A DNA stretch of 64,000 nt from positions 4,301-68,300 of the forward strand of contig DDUV01000102.1 of the NCBI GenBank assembly GCA_002344975.1, written 5' to 3'. A program made the translations under genes and the position numbers. Shown piece after piece: positions 1 through 9,938 of the stretch. This DNA is from Saprospiraceae bacterium UBA2329 (GTDB taxonomy: Bacteria; Bacteroidota; Bacteroidia; Chitinophagales; Saprospiraceae). Below the pieces are notes generated by a model. It did not search any database. It was not told the DNA's origin and saw only the letters and a program-made list of their open reading frames with translations. Each line of letters starts with the position of its first letter. Position 1 is the stretch's first letter.

Positions 1-73
1 GTTTTCTGTGCGCGTCTTGCAGCCAGCAGCTTGTGGCCAGTAGCCAGCAGCTAACAGCCAGCAGCTAACAGCC
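1..73. repeat. Dispersed intergenic repeat with tandem AGCCAGCAGCTAAC units
   Basis: The first 73 bases are low-complexity CAGC-rich sequence. A 14-base unit occurs at 42-55 and 56-69. Bases 28-51 match exactly, in inverted orientation, 24 bases at 17328-17351 in another intergenic region, so this belongs to a dispersed family rather than a gene. The element runs off the left edge. Confidence 0.6.
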
Positions 74-90
74 GTTCCCACCCGTTGAAA

Positions 91-516
91 TCAATACAAC
101 TTCTCAATCCTCATTTTCGGGCCTGGGCAGAAAGCCGTGTGACAACTCATGCAACTGTCTATCAGCTTCTTGTAGCGATCTTTTGCATCTTTGGGCGAGG
201 CGTTCAGTAGTTCTTCAAGCGCCTTGAGGTATGCTTGCCCCATAGCCTGATAAGCCGGGGATTTGGTTTGCTTGCCTTCAGTGGCAACCGCCGTGAGCAG
301 ATGTTTGTGTTGTATGGCCGGTACCGGTTTTTGTCGCTTTTTGACGGCGGTTTTCATGGATGCCGTGTCGTAATACATTTGGCGCATCAGCAGGGTGAGT
401 TCACTGTCGGCGGCATGGTCTTCAGCGGGTTGGGATGCAAATGAAAGTGCAAAAACAGACATAGCAATGACTGCAAAAAAAAGCACGGGGCGGAAGGAAC
501 GAAGTTGAAATGTCAT
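91..516 (-). CDS. Exported c-type cytochrome with C-terminal CxxCH
   Basis: A 141-residue exported protein if read from the ATG at 516; a GTG at 558 would add 14 residues ahead of a clear signal peptide (basic start MTFQLRSFRP, then a hydrophobic stretch ending near SFASQ), so 516 is preferred. The single heme-binding motif CMSCH lies about 20 residues from the C-terminus, preceded by a predicted helical region. A heme site near the C-terminus is the arrangement of class II cytochromes c (c' and c-556). Its expected place is the periplasm, in electron transfer or as a small heme sensor. No redox partner gene lies beside it, so the partner is unknown. Family placement is by motif position and size only. 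Confidence 0.7.
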   Translation of the reverse strand: MTFQLRSFRPVLFFAVIAMSVFALSFASQPAEDHAADSELTLLMRQMYYDTASMKTAVKKRQKPVPAIQHKHLLTAVATEGKQTKSPAYQAMGQAYLKALEELLNASPKDAKDRYKKLIDSCMSCHTAFCPGPKMRIEKLY

Positions 517-558
517 GTAGGTTTGGATATGAGTGAATAAAATGGTCGTTTTGAACAC

Positions 559-842
559 GCAATATTACTACAAATCAAGGCAGGCCAGAGCCACGGAGTG
601 ATGCAGAGAGCCGTCGCTTAACATTATTTAACAATAAACACGGCCTCGCAGGGCAACTTTTCGACGCGGTTTTCCTTCTCTATGTGCTTTGCAAAGCGGG
701 AAGCAAGGGTTGCTTTTTGCGGCCTGAAAACGACCACTTTACTGAGCGCGATTGCTTTTTTCAAAAACACCAAGTAGTGGGGCAAAAATAAATGACCATT
801 TTATTTTTTATCGCCCCCAATCAACAAAAAAATCATCCGAAC
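559..842. other. Intergenic region, no gene seen
   Basis: About 280 bases separate the divergent cytochrome gene and TonB-dependent receptor gene. I see no RNA gene and no clear TAnnTTTG box. It presumably holds both promoters. Confidence 0.4.
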
Positions 843-3338
843 ATGAAATCTTATCTGTTTATCTCTCTTTTTTTGGTTTCGTTTTCCCCACTGTGGGCGC
901 AACCGCCCGGCGGCGCAGCAGGTACTCGCCCCGGTGCAGGCCCGGCCATTGTAGGCCGCATTTCAGGCATCGTTTTGGATTCAATCAATCGCCAGCCGGT
1001 CGAATTTGCTGCTGTGGCGCTCTGGGACATGAAGCAGGACAAGCAAATTGACGGTATCATCACCGATGAAAAAGGCCATTTTCGCTTTCCCGAGGTAAAA
1101 GCCGGCAAGTACAAAGTACAGATCAGTTTCATCGGCTACCAAACCAAAGAACTGAGCAATCTTGAAATCACTCCTCAAAAGCCGGATGTAAATGTCGGGC
1201 AGATTATGTTCAGCGCAGAAGGTCTGACGCTCAAGGAAATAACTGTGACCGGGGAGGCAGCCACCATTGAAAACAAGATAGACAAAATGGTCTATAACGC
1301 CGAAAAAGACGTGTCCACTGCCGGTGGCGACGCAGCAGAAGTGCTCCGCCGGGTGCCGCTTTTATCGGTTGATTTGGATGGGAATGTATCTATGCGCGGC
1401 TCCGAAAACATCATGATTTTGATCAACGGACGGCCTTCTTCCATGTTTGCCGCCAGTGTAGCCGATGCGCTTCGCACCATTCCTGCCGACCAGATCAAAA
1501 GCGTGGAAGTCATCACGGCGCCCACGGCTCGTTTCGACGGGGAAGGCTCCGGCGGCATCATTAATATCATCACCAAGCGGAAGTCTGCTCAGGGTGTAAC
1601 CGGATCGGCCAGTCTGGCGGTGGGCAACCGAATAAACCGCGGCAATTTCAATCTCAATATGGCCAAAGGCCGCTTTGGTATGAACGCCAATATTTCCGGC
1701 TGGGGCTCGTGGAAGCGGCCGGGCTTTGTGGATTTTTACAGAGAGGACTATCTTGCCGACAATCAAGTGCGCACTTTTACTCAAAATGGCTCGGCTGTGA
1801 CCCAAAACTACGGCCCCGGCGGCTCGGTAAGCGCTTTTTACGATCTCAATGCTTACAACACGTTTTCCAGCAACCTTTCCTTCAGAGGGCACGGCGATAC
1901 CCGCAACGAAGTGGTGAACTCCGTGTTCAATGATCCGCTCGCCGGTTTCAATCAGACCTACACGCGCACCAGCAATTCCAGTTCTCTGCGTGGCGGCTTC
2001 GACTGGACGACCGATTATCGCCGCACTTTCAAAAAGCCCGAGCAGGAACTCATCCTCGCCATCCAACTCGACGGCAACCAAAACTCCAACAAAAACTCGC
2101 TCGAACAACTTGCCGATGATCCTTCTTTGCTGCGCAACGAGCGCAACAACAACCTTGGATACAATCTTGAGACTACGCTGCAATTGGACTATATGCATCC
2201 CATCAGCCCCAGAGTAAAAATGGAAACGGGACTGAAGGGCATTTTGCGCAATATTGACAGCGACTTCAATAATGAATACTGGGATTACGACCTCCAGCAA
2301 TTCATCGTCAACGACCTGCGTACCGATGAGTTTTATTACGATCAGGACGTGTTGTCGGGCTATTTGTCCTTCACCACCAAGTTGGGCGAAAAATACGGCC
2401 TCGTTACAGGAGCGCGATATGAACGCACCTATATTTCCGGCGATTTTAAAACACAACCAGCCACATTTTCAAATAGTTATGGAAATTTTCTGCCCAACAT
2501 CATCATCAGCCGGAATTTCAAAAATTATCGTACGCTCAGGCTCAGTTATACGCAGCGCATTCAGCGGCCGGGCCTGCGCAACGTCAACCCTTTTGTCAAT
2601 TTCAACGATGCCCGCAACATCAGCTATGGCAATCCTGAATTGCTGCCCGAACTCTCCAATCAGGTAGAGCTTTCTTACAATGCCAATATCAAAGGCGTGA
2701 GTACCAATGTGGCCGTGTTTTATCGCCGCACCGACGACGTCATCGAAAGCCTGCTGAAAATCAATGAAAACGGCGTATCGGAAACCACTTTCCAAAACAT
2801 CGGCATCACAGAATCCTGGGGCGTCAACCTTTTTGCATCTTTTACGCTCAAAAAATTCTGGACGCTGCGCGGCAACCTCAACGTCAACACTTACGACGGT
2901 CAGAGTACGTTGCCCGGTTTGAACCTGAGCAGGCAGGCCGTTGTCTGGGGTGGCAATATCAACTCCAGCTTCAGTTTTCCCAAAGATATAAAATTAGAAA
3001 TATTCGGCAATTACCGCGCGCCGCGTCAGACCCTGCAAGGTTTCGTACCTTCTTTCACCATGCTGAATGTGGGCCTGCAAAAGGAGTTTAAGAAAAAACT
3101 GACATTGGGAATCACCATTGTGCAGCCCTTCTCGGAGTACATTAAATTCCCCTCCGAACTGCAAGACGACAATTTTTATCAAAAGAGCATTTCCCTTATT
3201 CCATTCCGTTCCTTTGGCCTCAACGTGGGCTATCGCTTCGGCAAGGTGGACTTCAACAAGGCGCCCCGGCAGCGGCGCAATTCCATTCGTAACGACGACC
3301 AAAATCGCGATGATGATGGCGGCGGCGGCGGAAGGTGA
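843..3338 (+). CDS. TonB-dependent outer membrane receptor (OMP_b-brl_3 type)
   Basis: Read from the ATG at 843 this is an 831-residue outer membrane receptor; an in-frame ATG at 792 would put 17 extra residues before a good signal peptide (MKSYLFISLFLVSFSPLWAQ). After a proline/glycine linker comes a carboxypeptidase-regulatory-like beta domain (about 45-130, with SIGYQTKE-type strand ends), then a plug domain (about 145-245; LRRVPLLSVDLDGNVSMRG and GSGGIINIITKRK), then a long beta-barrel with aromatic-rich strands. This architecture is that of Bacteroidota TonB receptors lacking a SusD partner, and no SusD gene is adjacent. The substrate cannot be told. The C-terminus ends in an unusual Asp/Gly-rich tail (DDDGGGGGR) after the last barrel strand. 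The gene converges on the subtilase gene. Confidence 0.85.
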   Translation: MKSYLFISLFLVSFSPLWAQPPGGAAGTRPGAGPAIVGRISGIVLDSINRQPVEFAAVALWDMKQDKQIDGIITDEKGHFRFPEVKAGKYKVQISFIGYQTKELSNLEITPQKPDVNVGQIMFSAEGLTLKEITVTGEAATIENKIDKMVYNAEKDVSTAGGDAAEVLRRVPLLSVDLDGNVSMRGSENIMILINGRPSSMFAASVADALRTIPADQIKSVEVITAPTARFDGEGSGGIINIITKRKSAQGVTGSASLAVGNRINRGNFNLNMAKGRFGMNANISGWGSWKRPGFVDFYREDYLADNQVRTFTQNGSAVTQNYGPGGSVSAFYDLNAYNTFSSNLSFRGHGDTRNEVVNSVFNDPLAGFNQTYTRTSNSSSLRGGFDWTTDYRRTFKKPEQELILAIQLDGNQNSNKNSLEQLADDPSLLRNERNNNLGYNLETTLQLDYMHPISPRVKMETGLKGILRNIDSDFNNEYWDYDLQQFIVNDLRTDEFYYDQDVLSGYLSFTTKLGEKYGLVTGARYERTYISGDFKTQPATFSNSYGNFLPNIIISRNFKNYRTLRLSYTQRIQRPGLRNVNPFVNFNDARNISYGNPELLPELSNQVELSYNANIKGVSTNVAVFYRRTDDVIESLLKINENGVSETTFQNIGITESWGVNLFASFTLKKFWTLRGNLNVNTYDGQSTLPGLNLSRQAVVWGGNINSSFSFPKDIKLEIFGNYRAPRQTLQGFVPSFTMLNVGLQKEFKKKLTLGITIVQPFSEYIKFPSELQDDNFYQKSISLIPFRSFGLNVGYRFGKVDFNKAPRQRRNSIRNDDQNRDDDGGGGGR

Positions 3339-3360
3339 TAACTTTAATCGTATCTAAAAA

Positions 3361-3391
3361 AAAGGGCTTCGCTTCATCGGCGAGGCCCTTT
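3361..3391. terminator. Bidirectional intrinsic terminator
   Basis: A 12-base-pair stem (3361-3372 with 3380-3391, one G-T pair) closes a 7-base loop. It is preceded by a run of A and followed by TTTGTT, so both strands see a stem followed by a T-rich tract. It sits between the convergent receptor and subtilase genes and should end both transcripts. Confidence 0.8.
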
Positions 3392-3430
3392 TTGTTGAAG
3401 AGGTGTGCTTGCAATAGATTTACATTTTTG

Positions 3431-6400
3431 TCAAAAGCCTTGCAGTACCACCAATTTTTCCTGATAAGTTCTCTCCGGCGTACGCACGTTGATGAGGTAG
3501 GCGCCCGGCACAAGCCCGTCAATCGGCAACTCCCACAGGTGATCGCCCGGCACAAGTTCTTCTTGTCGGCGCTTCAGGAGTTTACCCGATAAGTCATTGA
3601 TTTCCAGTACGGCTGTACCGCTTTGTTTTGAGTGGAAATACAGCGTGGTTTTTTCGTTAGCCGGGTTGGGATACAAACGGATATCCCCGACTGCCTCACT
3701 CGAAGCGCCTTCTTGTGATCTTAGATTATGGCTGCTGCCTCCGCCGATCAGGTTATTGGCAATCACAAGCGTATAATCTTCTACCTCGCCCCAGGCAAAA
3801 GCATCACAGGGGCCGGGGTAGGCATTCCAGCGCATCGTCACCCGCAGGCGAGTGGGGCCGGGCGTAGCCGAGGCGGGCAGATACATCGTGCCCTGAATGA
3901 CCGTGTTGCTTTGGTTGGAGGAGAAAATCTGCTCGCCGGGATCGCTGAAATCCCCGTCGCGATTGAAGTCTATCCAGATGCGCCAGTGCTCTCCGTCAAA
4001 GTTGTTGTAAAAACCCGGTGTCAGCGCAAACTGCAAAGCGCCGCCCGCCACTGCCGAAATGGTCATGCCGGTAAAGTCGGCGTAGCCTCCATTCGGGCCG
4101 GATTCGTTGGTCATGGAGCCTATTTGTACCCCCTGAATCCATTCGTGAACCGTGCTTGCTCCCTGTGATGCACAATATGTCGTCGTGGGAGGCGCTTGCA
4201 AAATAACCGTGTAATCTTCTACTTCCCCATACGGGAAATTGCCGCAAGGCGATGCGTGGGAGCCGTATTTCATGGCTATGCGCATACGGGCCGGGCCGGG
4301 CGTGTAATTGGTCGGCAGCGTAAACGAACCTTGCACCAATCCCTGTGCAGCAGCAGAAAACACTAATTCTGTACTTTCGTCAAAGAGGTTGTCCCGGTTG
4401 AGGTCAATCCATATTCGCCAGTACTCGGTATATTGAGTGGCTGCATACATTGGTTGGAGCGCCACCTGATAAGTCGCTCCACCAGTCATATTGGTGCTCA
4501 TCGCTGTAAAATCCCAGTATCCTCCATTATTGCCGCTGTTGTTTTGAAGCCCACCCACCTGAATGCTGTTGATGTGTTCAAAGCTGGTGTTCACGCCTTG
4601 CGCTGCGCAGAAATTAGAGGAAGGCCCTGGAACATTGGCGCTCAAGGTAGTACTACAGTTATTGGCATCCGTCACGGTCACACTATATACGCCGGGCGTT
4701 AGGCCTGTGATGGGATTGGTGGTTAAACCATTATTCCATGCGAATTGAAACGGAGCAACTCCGCCGCCGATGCCGACGTGTACGCTCCCGTTGTTGCCAT
4801 TGGAGGCCGGGCTGGTAGTGGCGCTCAAAACAAGCGCTCCGGGCTGCGTCACAATAATTTGGTCTGATTTGGTGCATCCTCTGGAATCGGTGGCCGTCAC
4901 GGAATAATTGCCTGCCGGTAAGCCCGATACCTGTCCGCCGCTGTGTCCGGTATTCCAAACATAAGAAAACGGAGGCGTGCCGCCGGAGGCCGAGGCAGAT
5001 ACGTTGCCACCTGCGCTGCCCGAACAGGGAACGGGATCGGCATCCATCATCAGGCCAATAGGTTGCGGCTGTGTAATGACTACAGAGGACGTGCTTTGGG
5101 TAAGCCCGTCTGTAACGGTTACGCTATAAACTCCGGCCATGAGATTGCTGATCACAGGCGTAGTGGCGCCGTTGCTCCACAAGTAATAGTAGGTTCCCGA
5201 TCCCTGATTGGCTGTTACCCTGGCGATGCCGTTGGTGCCGCCGTAACAACTTACATGTTGTTGGGCAAAGACAGAGATGGCCAATGGCGAGCCGGGATTG
5301 TTAAGGCAAAATTGCCGGGTATCGGAAGAAGTAAACTGGCTGCCTGAAGCCAACAAGGTGCCGCCGGCAGTGCGCAATTGATAAAACCCCTGCCCGTTTT
5401 GGCAGCACAATCCATCGTTATACCCATCATATACAATGAGTTGAAAACATCCATAAGGCAGGCATACCGCTTCAGTGATGACAGAATGGGGTGTAAAGCC
5501 GGTGTATGGCCCGCCTTGCGATACGATACCTCCGCCCTGACTACGGATTTCCCAGCGGGTTTCCGCCGGAAACTGGTCGAACATAATGGTTAACTGAACG
5601 CCGGCCTGGCAGGGCAAATGCAGGTAAGGCTTGGCGACCGCTCTTCTGCCGGTAATGCCCGAACTGTGGCCTGCCTGCACCGAATACCAGTTTTCCTGAT
5701 TGATTTGAGCGGGAAAAGTGAATACCGTATCGGCAGTTTGGCCCAATACTTCCATGTATCGCTCTCCCATAGCATACACGGTGTAGCGATTGGCGCCCGG
5801 CACCCTCGGCCAATAAATACGCGCCATGTATTCGCCATCGCTTCGAATTTGAAAATCGGGCAAGCCGATGATGTTGAACGGCGCAGCAGAGGTAGCGGAG
5901 GTATTGCCCTGGCGCACTCTGACAAACGCGCGACCTGTGACGGAGTTGGGCACTGGCCATTCATAGTAGCGTTGATGAGCAGGTATTTGCGTTGTAATGG
6001 TCTGCCAGTTGGCCATGCTGTCGGTAGAAACTTCCAATGTAAAAGTGCCGGTATTGCCAAGCGCATCCCAGCGGATGACTTCGGTTTCGCCGGGTACCAA
6101 GCCTTCATTACCGGCAGGATAGGTAATGGCCAATTCCTGATCTTCCAAAAAGTAGGAGATGACGTAGTCCTGTGGACCTCTTGGCACCAAATAGCCGTGT
6201 ACGCGCAACTGATACACGCCCGGTTGCGGCGAATCTATGGTGATTTGTTCCATTACATTCACCCGGTCAACACCCCGATAAGCCGGGCGGGTGATGCTGT
6301 CTATATGGGCGGCCGTGCTGAGTACCCAGGGTAAAACGGTTGTACCGGAAGGCGTCAGTAGGCCGATGTTGAGGTCATTTATCAAAGTTTGGGAAGCATT

Positions 6401-8038
6401 GGGCGTAGCTTCAGGGTCGAACCAGTAGCACATCAGCCGGAGTTGTTTGGTACCCGGCGACACGATTACGGTATGAGTAACCATGCCTTGATGTGCCACA
6501 GAGCCTTCTATAAACCATTGATTTTCTATGGCTTTTAAAGCTCGTTTGCCGTTGGGCCTGCCATAGCCGTACTCGTAGTCGGGGCCGGGGCGTCCCAAGT
6601 CCTCCGCTGTGTTCATCAACACCGACTTGACGTGGGCAAAGGTAGGGTTGGCGCCTTCATAAGACAGGCGGAATGCCTGATATAAAAGCGCTGCAAGCCC
6701 TGCCACAGAAGGCGCCGCCGCAGAGGTGCCTCCAGCCAATTGGTAAGAATTGTCGGGGCCTGTACTGAGAATGCCCTGCCCCGGCGCGGCGAGTTCGGGT
6801 TTCAAAATGCCGTCATTGAGCGGGCCGCGGCTGCTGTTGATGCGGAGAGAGTCGTTGAAATACAAATTACCTATTGCGAGGGAATGTTTGGAGGCTTTTC
6901 TCCCGCCGGTGATGTTGCCGTAAACCGCGCCGTAATGATAACCGAGGGCGCCATATACTCCGCAGGATTGCTGCCCGCTATTCCCTGCCGAAAATACATG
7001 CAAGACATAGCGAAGGGTGAGGGTGAGCAGGTCTAAGTCCCTTGCAGCAGGAGTATAAACGCCGCCACAGCCCTCTCCATAAGAGGTAGAAGTGATGACT
7101 ACGCCGTGTTGTTGGAAGTTTTCGGCAGCCTGTGCAATGTGAGGATAATTGTTGATGTGATACAGATACAAGCCGGCCCCCGGCGCCATACCGATGCCAA
7201 GCGGATGGATGTTGCCGGCTCCAATAGCCAGGCCCACCGTCATGTCGCCATGAGAGCCTGTGTTGAGAGAGGTGTAGGGGTATACGCGCCCTTTGTTGTC
7301 TTGGTGTGATATGGTGCCGTCGTCGGCAATGGCCATTAAAATGCCGGCGCCATCTATGAAATGGCTGTTGATACCCCAAAACAACCGATGCGCCCTCATG
7401 GCTGTTTGGCCTGTAAGCCCTTCTGAAACAGGAAATTGGTCAATGGGCGCAATGTATAATACCCCCGGAAAAGAGGCCAGCATTTTGAGATCGCTTTGCG
7501 CAACCGTCAGCTCTGCTTTTCTTGGGAAAACTTCAATCGGGCCAAGCCCCAACGCCTCCAGGCTATCGGCCAGCATGGCGGGCGCTATGTCGTCATAAGG
7601 CAAAACCTGTACCCTGATTCCTGCGCTGCTCAAGGCATGTGGAGGATATTCCTGTCGGGCCAGTTCCGGCGATAACTTCCAGATGGGATGAGGTATCAAT
7701 ACGGATTTTACAAATGGGGGCAGGTCTGGTACCGGCATAGATTCGGGCAAACTCGCATACCAGGCATAGTCGGGTATATAGTGCAGCAATTGCACGTCCA
7801 ATGCGCTCAGCATCTGTAGTTGAGCGTTGTCGGGTACGTCTTCAAACTGTAACAACAGGTAGTGGCGCCCGTTAAAGGCTGTTTCCTCCAGCATATACGG
7901 AGTGACGGTAGCGGGCTTGAGATAAGCCGCATCCGGCGCGTTGCCGCTGTGGAAGCCGATTGTGTAGTTTTGTTGCCCTGTCAGGATCAAAGGGATGGCC
8001 AGACAAAGGCAAATCAGTGTGATTCTGCCAGTGTTCAT
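3431..8038 (-). CDS. Large secreted subtilisin-like (S8) protease with SprB and GEVED repeats and T9SS sorting domain
   Basis: A 1535-residue exported serine protease. A signal peptide (MNTGRITLICLCLAIPLIL) is followed by a prodomain-like region and an S8 catalytic domain with Asp in AIADDGTISH (near 239), His in GSHGDMTVG (near 263) and Ser in GGTSAAAPSVAG (near 436). Beta-sandwich regions follow, then three SprB-like repeats (about 935-1135, each ending like VYSVTVTD), two GEVED domains (GEVEDYTVIL near 1270 and GEVEDYTLVI near 1417), and a type A T9SS sorting domain from about 1450 (DIRLYPNPANEKTTL). It should cross the outer membrane by the type IX system and end on the surface or in the medium, acting in protein degradation or adhesion. 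The repeat content is unusual for a simple digestive protease and suggests surface retention. A likely -7 box lies at 8143-8150. Confidence 0.88.
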   Translation of the reverse strand: MNTGRITLICLCLAIPLILTGQQNYTIGFHSGNAPDAAYLKPATVTPYMLEETAFNGRHYLLLQFEDVPDNAQLQMLSALDVQLLHYIPDYAWYASLPESMPVPDLPPFVKSVLIPHPIWKLSPELARQEYPPHALSSAGIRVQVLPYDDIAPAMLADSLEALGLGPIEVFPRKAELTVAQSDLKMLASFPGVLYIAPIDQFPVSEGLTGQTAMRAHRLFWGINSHFIDGAGILMAIADDGTISHQDNKGRVYPYTSLNTGSHGDMTVGLAIGAGNIHPLGIGMAPGAGLYLYHINNYPHIAQAAENFQQHGVVITSTSYGEGCGGVYTPAARDLDLLTLTLRYVLHVFSAGNSGQQSCGVYGALGYHYGAVYGNITGGRKASKHSLAIGNLYFNDSLRINSSRGPLNDGILKPELAAPGQGILSTGPDNSYQLAGGTSAAAPSVAGLAALLYQAFRLSYEGANPTFAHVKSVLMNTAEDLGRPGPDYEYGYGRPNGKRALKAIENQWFIEGSVAHQGMVTHTVIVSPGTKQLRLMCYWFDPEATPNASQTLINDLNIGLLTPSGTTVLPWVLSTAAHIDSITRPAYRGVDRVNVMEQITIDSPQPGVYQLRVHGYLVPRGPQDYVISYFLEDQELAITYPAGNEGLVPGETEVIRWDALGNTGTFTLEVSTDSMANWQTITTQIPAHQRYYEWPVPNSVTGRAFVRVRQGNTSATSAAPFNIIGLPDFQIRSDGEYMARIYWPRVPGANRYTVYAMGERYMEVLGQTADTVFTFPAQINQENWYSVQAGHSSGITGRRAVAKPYLHLPCQAGVQLTIMFDQFPAETRWEIRSQGGGIVSQGGPYTGFTPHSVITEAVCLPYGCFQLIVYDGYNDGLCCQNGQGFYQLRTAGGTLLASGSQFTSSDTRQFCLNNPGSPLAISVFAQQHVSCYGGTNGIARVTANQGSGTYYYLWSNGATTPVISNLMAGVYSVTVTDGLTQSTSSVVITQPQPIGLMMDADPVPCSGSAGGNVSASASGGTPPFSYVWNTGHSGGQVSGLPAGNYSVTATDSRGCTKSDQIIVTQPGALVLSATTSPASNGNNGSVHVGIGGGVAPFQFAWNNGLTTNPITGLTPGVYSVTVTDANNCSTTLSANVPGPSSNFCAAQGVNTSFEHINSIQVGGLQNNSGNNGGYWDFTAMSTNMTGGATYQVALQPMYAATQYTEYWRIWIDLNRDNLFDESTELVFSAAAQGLVQGSFTLPTNYTPGPARMRIAMKYGSHASPCGNFPYGEVEDYTVILQAPPTTTYCASQGASTVHEWIQGVQIGSMTNESGPNGGYADFTGMTISAVAGGALQFALTPGFYNNFDGEHWRIWIDFNRDGDFSDPGEQIFSSNQSNTVIQGTMYLPASATPGPTRLRVTMRWNAYPGPCDAFAWGEVEDYTLVIANNLIGGGSSHNLRSQEGASSEAVGDIRLYPNPANEKTTLYFHSKQSGTAVLEINDLSGKLLKRRQEELVPGDHLWELPIDGLVPGAYLINVRTPERTYQEKLVVLQGF

Positions 8039-8142
8039 AAGTGTGTGATTGCTGTTTTTGGCCTCCCAGCTGCTCGAAAAAAAATCAGTATGTGTTGTAT
8101 TGGCGGATTGGTCAGGATAAAGTCGTTCCTGTATAAGTAGTG

Positions 8143-8150
8143 CAAATATA
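8143..8150 (-). promoter_or_regulatory. Bacteroidota -7 box for the subtilase gene
   Basis: On the minus strand this reads TATATTTG, a match to TAnnTTTG. It lies in a very AT-rich spacer about 105 bases upstream of the subtilase ATG. No good TTG box is found 19-21 bases further up, so the assignment is tentative. Confidence 0.45.
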
Positions 8151-8221
8151 TATGCTTATTTTTTATAAATCATAATTTATTACATAAAAATGTGGTTTGT
8201 TAACATTTGTAAAATTGTAAG

Positions 8222-9892
8222 TTATTCATAACCAGCATTTTCGGAGCTATAGATACTGACGTACGGATCGCTGAATGTTGGCTTTCGGTTCTTGGTAAGA
8301 TCAAAGGGTTTATCAATGATGATGTAGTCGAAGCCGGAAATGCTGTCGGCACTCATGTACAGCGGAGGGAAATTGCGTTGCTGTTTCGTTGGTTCAAAAC
8401 CCCGGATGCGCAATTCAAACAGCAAATTGGTATCAAAAGTGCGGGTGTTGAAGTAATAGCTATGCGGCCCGGCAATTTCCTGATTGATCTTGTGGTATGT
8501 GGTGTTGTACTGCTCGAACTCGCCGATTTTTTGATGAAAATTCCACAATGACCAGACTTGAACGATCAGCAAAATACTCATCAACACGGAGCTTGGCACA
8601 CGCTGCAAATGTGCTGCCCAGGGTATCAGTGCCATCACCGGAATCACTAAAGCATACCAGGCAAAGGTGCGGCTGAAGGGTATGACGGAGTGCAACAATA
8701 GCAATAGCCAGGGGGCGAGCGCAAAAACGATGCCCATTTTGGTATGAAAACGGTCGCGCCGGAGCGCCGCCAACAACAGACTGCCCAGCATCAGAGCCGC
8801 CGGTATGTAAAACGGCATTCCGAATACATCCTCCAATGCTCCGGCAAAAAACTCAGGCAGCCGTGTAAATACCTCGCTGCGGCTGATGGGCTGCACGAAT
8901 GGATTGGCCGCCAGCGCTTTAATGCCGCTGAACAGGACTGCCGGCAAATACAGAATGGCCACCGTCACTGCGGTGGCGAGGTTGGCATACATCTGACGCC
9001 GCCATCCGCCGGGCTGCTGCCAAAAAATCCATGCGTTGAGCGCCAAGACCGGATACAAAAACGAGGGCATGGTGAAAAAGCCGCCGATACTGCACACGGC
9101 CCACATCGCCCAGTGCCGCAGCCGCCCGCCCTCCTGCAAAATGAGAAAGGAAGCATACCAGCCGCCCATGAAAAATAGATTCACCAAAGCATAACCCCTT
9201 GACATACAACTGTAATAGAGGCTCATAAATACCACGGAACCAATACCGACCAATGCCAACGCCGCCGCATCCTTGTACCGGCTGCGCATCATCTGCCAGG
9301 CTAATACCCAAATGCCGATGTTGACGAAAATAGAGGAAATGCGCAGCGCCGTCAGCACGCTGAAGCCGGGCAGGTAACGGGTGAAATTGGTGATGAGGGA
9401 GTGCAAAATATGGTTGTTGGGCACCGGGTAGTAAGCCAATGAAACGATGGGCGATTTGGAGGTGAAATTGAGGTAGGTCCAGGCTTCATCGTAGTTGACC
9501 GGCAGGGTGAGGGCATAATAAACGGAGGCAGCCACGGGCAATATCAGCAGGTATTTGGCGGGCGAGGCAGCAAATGAAACAATGGTTTGCCTGGTGCTCT
9601 GGAGCGCGTAGCGCAGGCCGGCGGCAGGGTAGGGGAGCCAGATATTGACAAAACGAAAAGCGATGCCGAGCGCCACTCCGAACAGCAGCAGAATACCGAG
9701 CAGCGCCCAAAACTTGCCGGGCGGAAAGGCTGCCTCAATTTTGTGGGCCTTGTCGCTCTGCCCGGCCAGATGAGCAATGAACTGAATGGCCTTGTGATGA
9801 CCAGCCACAGCGCCGGCCATGGCCGCGGCAATGCAGAACAATGCTGCGACGGCAACGGTATAGCGGGTGATGGACGGAAGATGTAGGCGCAT
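8222..9892 (-). CDS. GT-C fold membrane glycosyltransferase (GT39/ArnT-like)
   Basis: A 556-residue polytopic membrane protein with roughly a dozen hydrophobic segments. Near residue 132, just after an early membrane segment, is NYDEAWT, the acidic loop motif typical of GT-C enzymes that use polyprenyl-phosphate sugars (protein O-mannosyltransferase, ArnT and relatives). A histidine in the VPNNHILHSL segment downstream also fits this class. The C-terminal 90 residues look like a soluble extracytoplasmic domain. The donor and acceptor cannot be told. It starts 46 bases after the end of the small gene at 9939-10292 and may share its transcript. It ends just before the AT-rich spacer ahead of the subtilase gene. 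Confidence 0.65.
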   Translation of the reverse strand: MRLHLPSITRYTVAVAALFCIAAAMAGAVAGHHKAIQFIAHLAGQSDKAHKIEAAFPPGKFWALLGILLLFGVALGIAFRFVNIWLPYPAAGLRYALQSTRQTIVSFAASPAKYLLILPVAASVYYALTLPVNYDEAWTYLNFTSKSPIVSLAYYPVPNNHILHSLITNFTRYLPGFSVLTALRISSIFVNIGIWVLAWQMMRSRYKDAAALALVGIGSVVFMSLYYSCMSRGYALVNLFFMGGWYASFLILQEGGRLRHWAMWAVCSIGGFFTMPSFLYPVLALNAWIFWQQPGGWRRQMYANLATAVTVAILYLPAVLFSGIKALAANPFVQPISRSEVFTRLPEFFAGALEDVFGMPFYIPAALMLGSLLLAALRRDRFHTKMGIVFALAPWLLLLLHSVIPFSRTFAWYALVIPVMALIPWAAHLQRVPSSVLMSILLIVQVWSLWNFHQKIGEFEQYNTTYHKINQEIAGPHSYYFNTRTFDTNLLFELRIRGFEPTKQQRNFPPLYMSADSISGFDYIIIDKPFDLTKNRKPTFSDPYVSIYSSENAGYE

Positions 9893-9938
9893 GAGGGAAA
9901 TTATTTGCTCACCATAGCAGGATGAACCCCTACTAATT

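Noticed and set aside
1362..2456. 364-codon minus-strand open frame
   Set aside because: Antisense to the TonB-dependent receptor gene, without domain or signal features.
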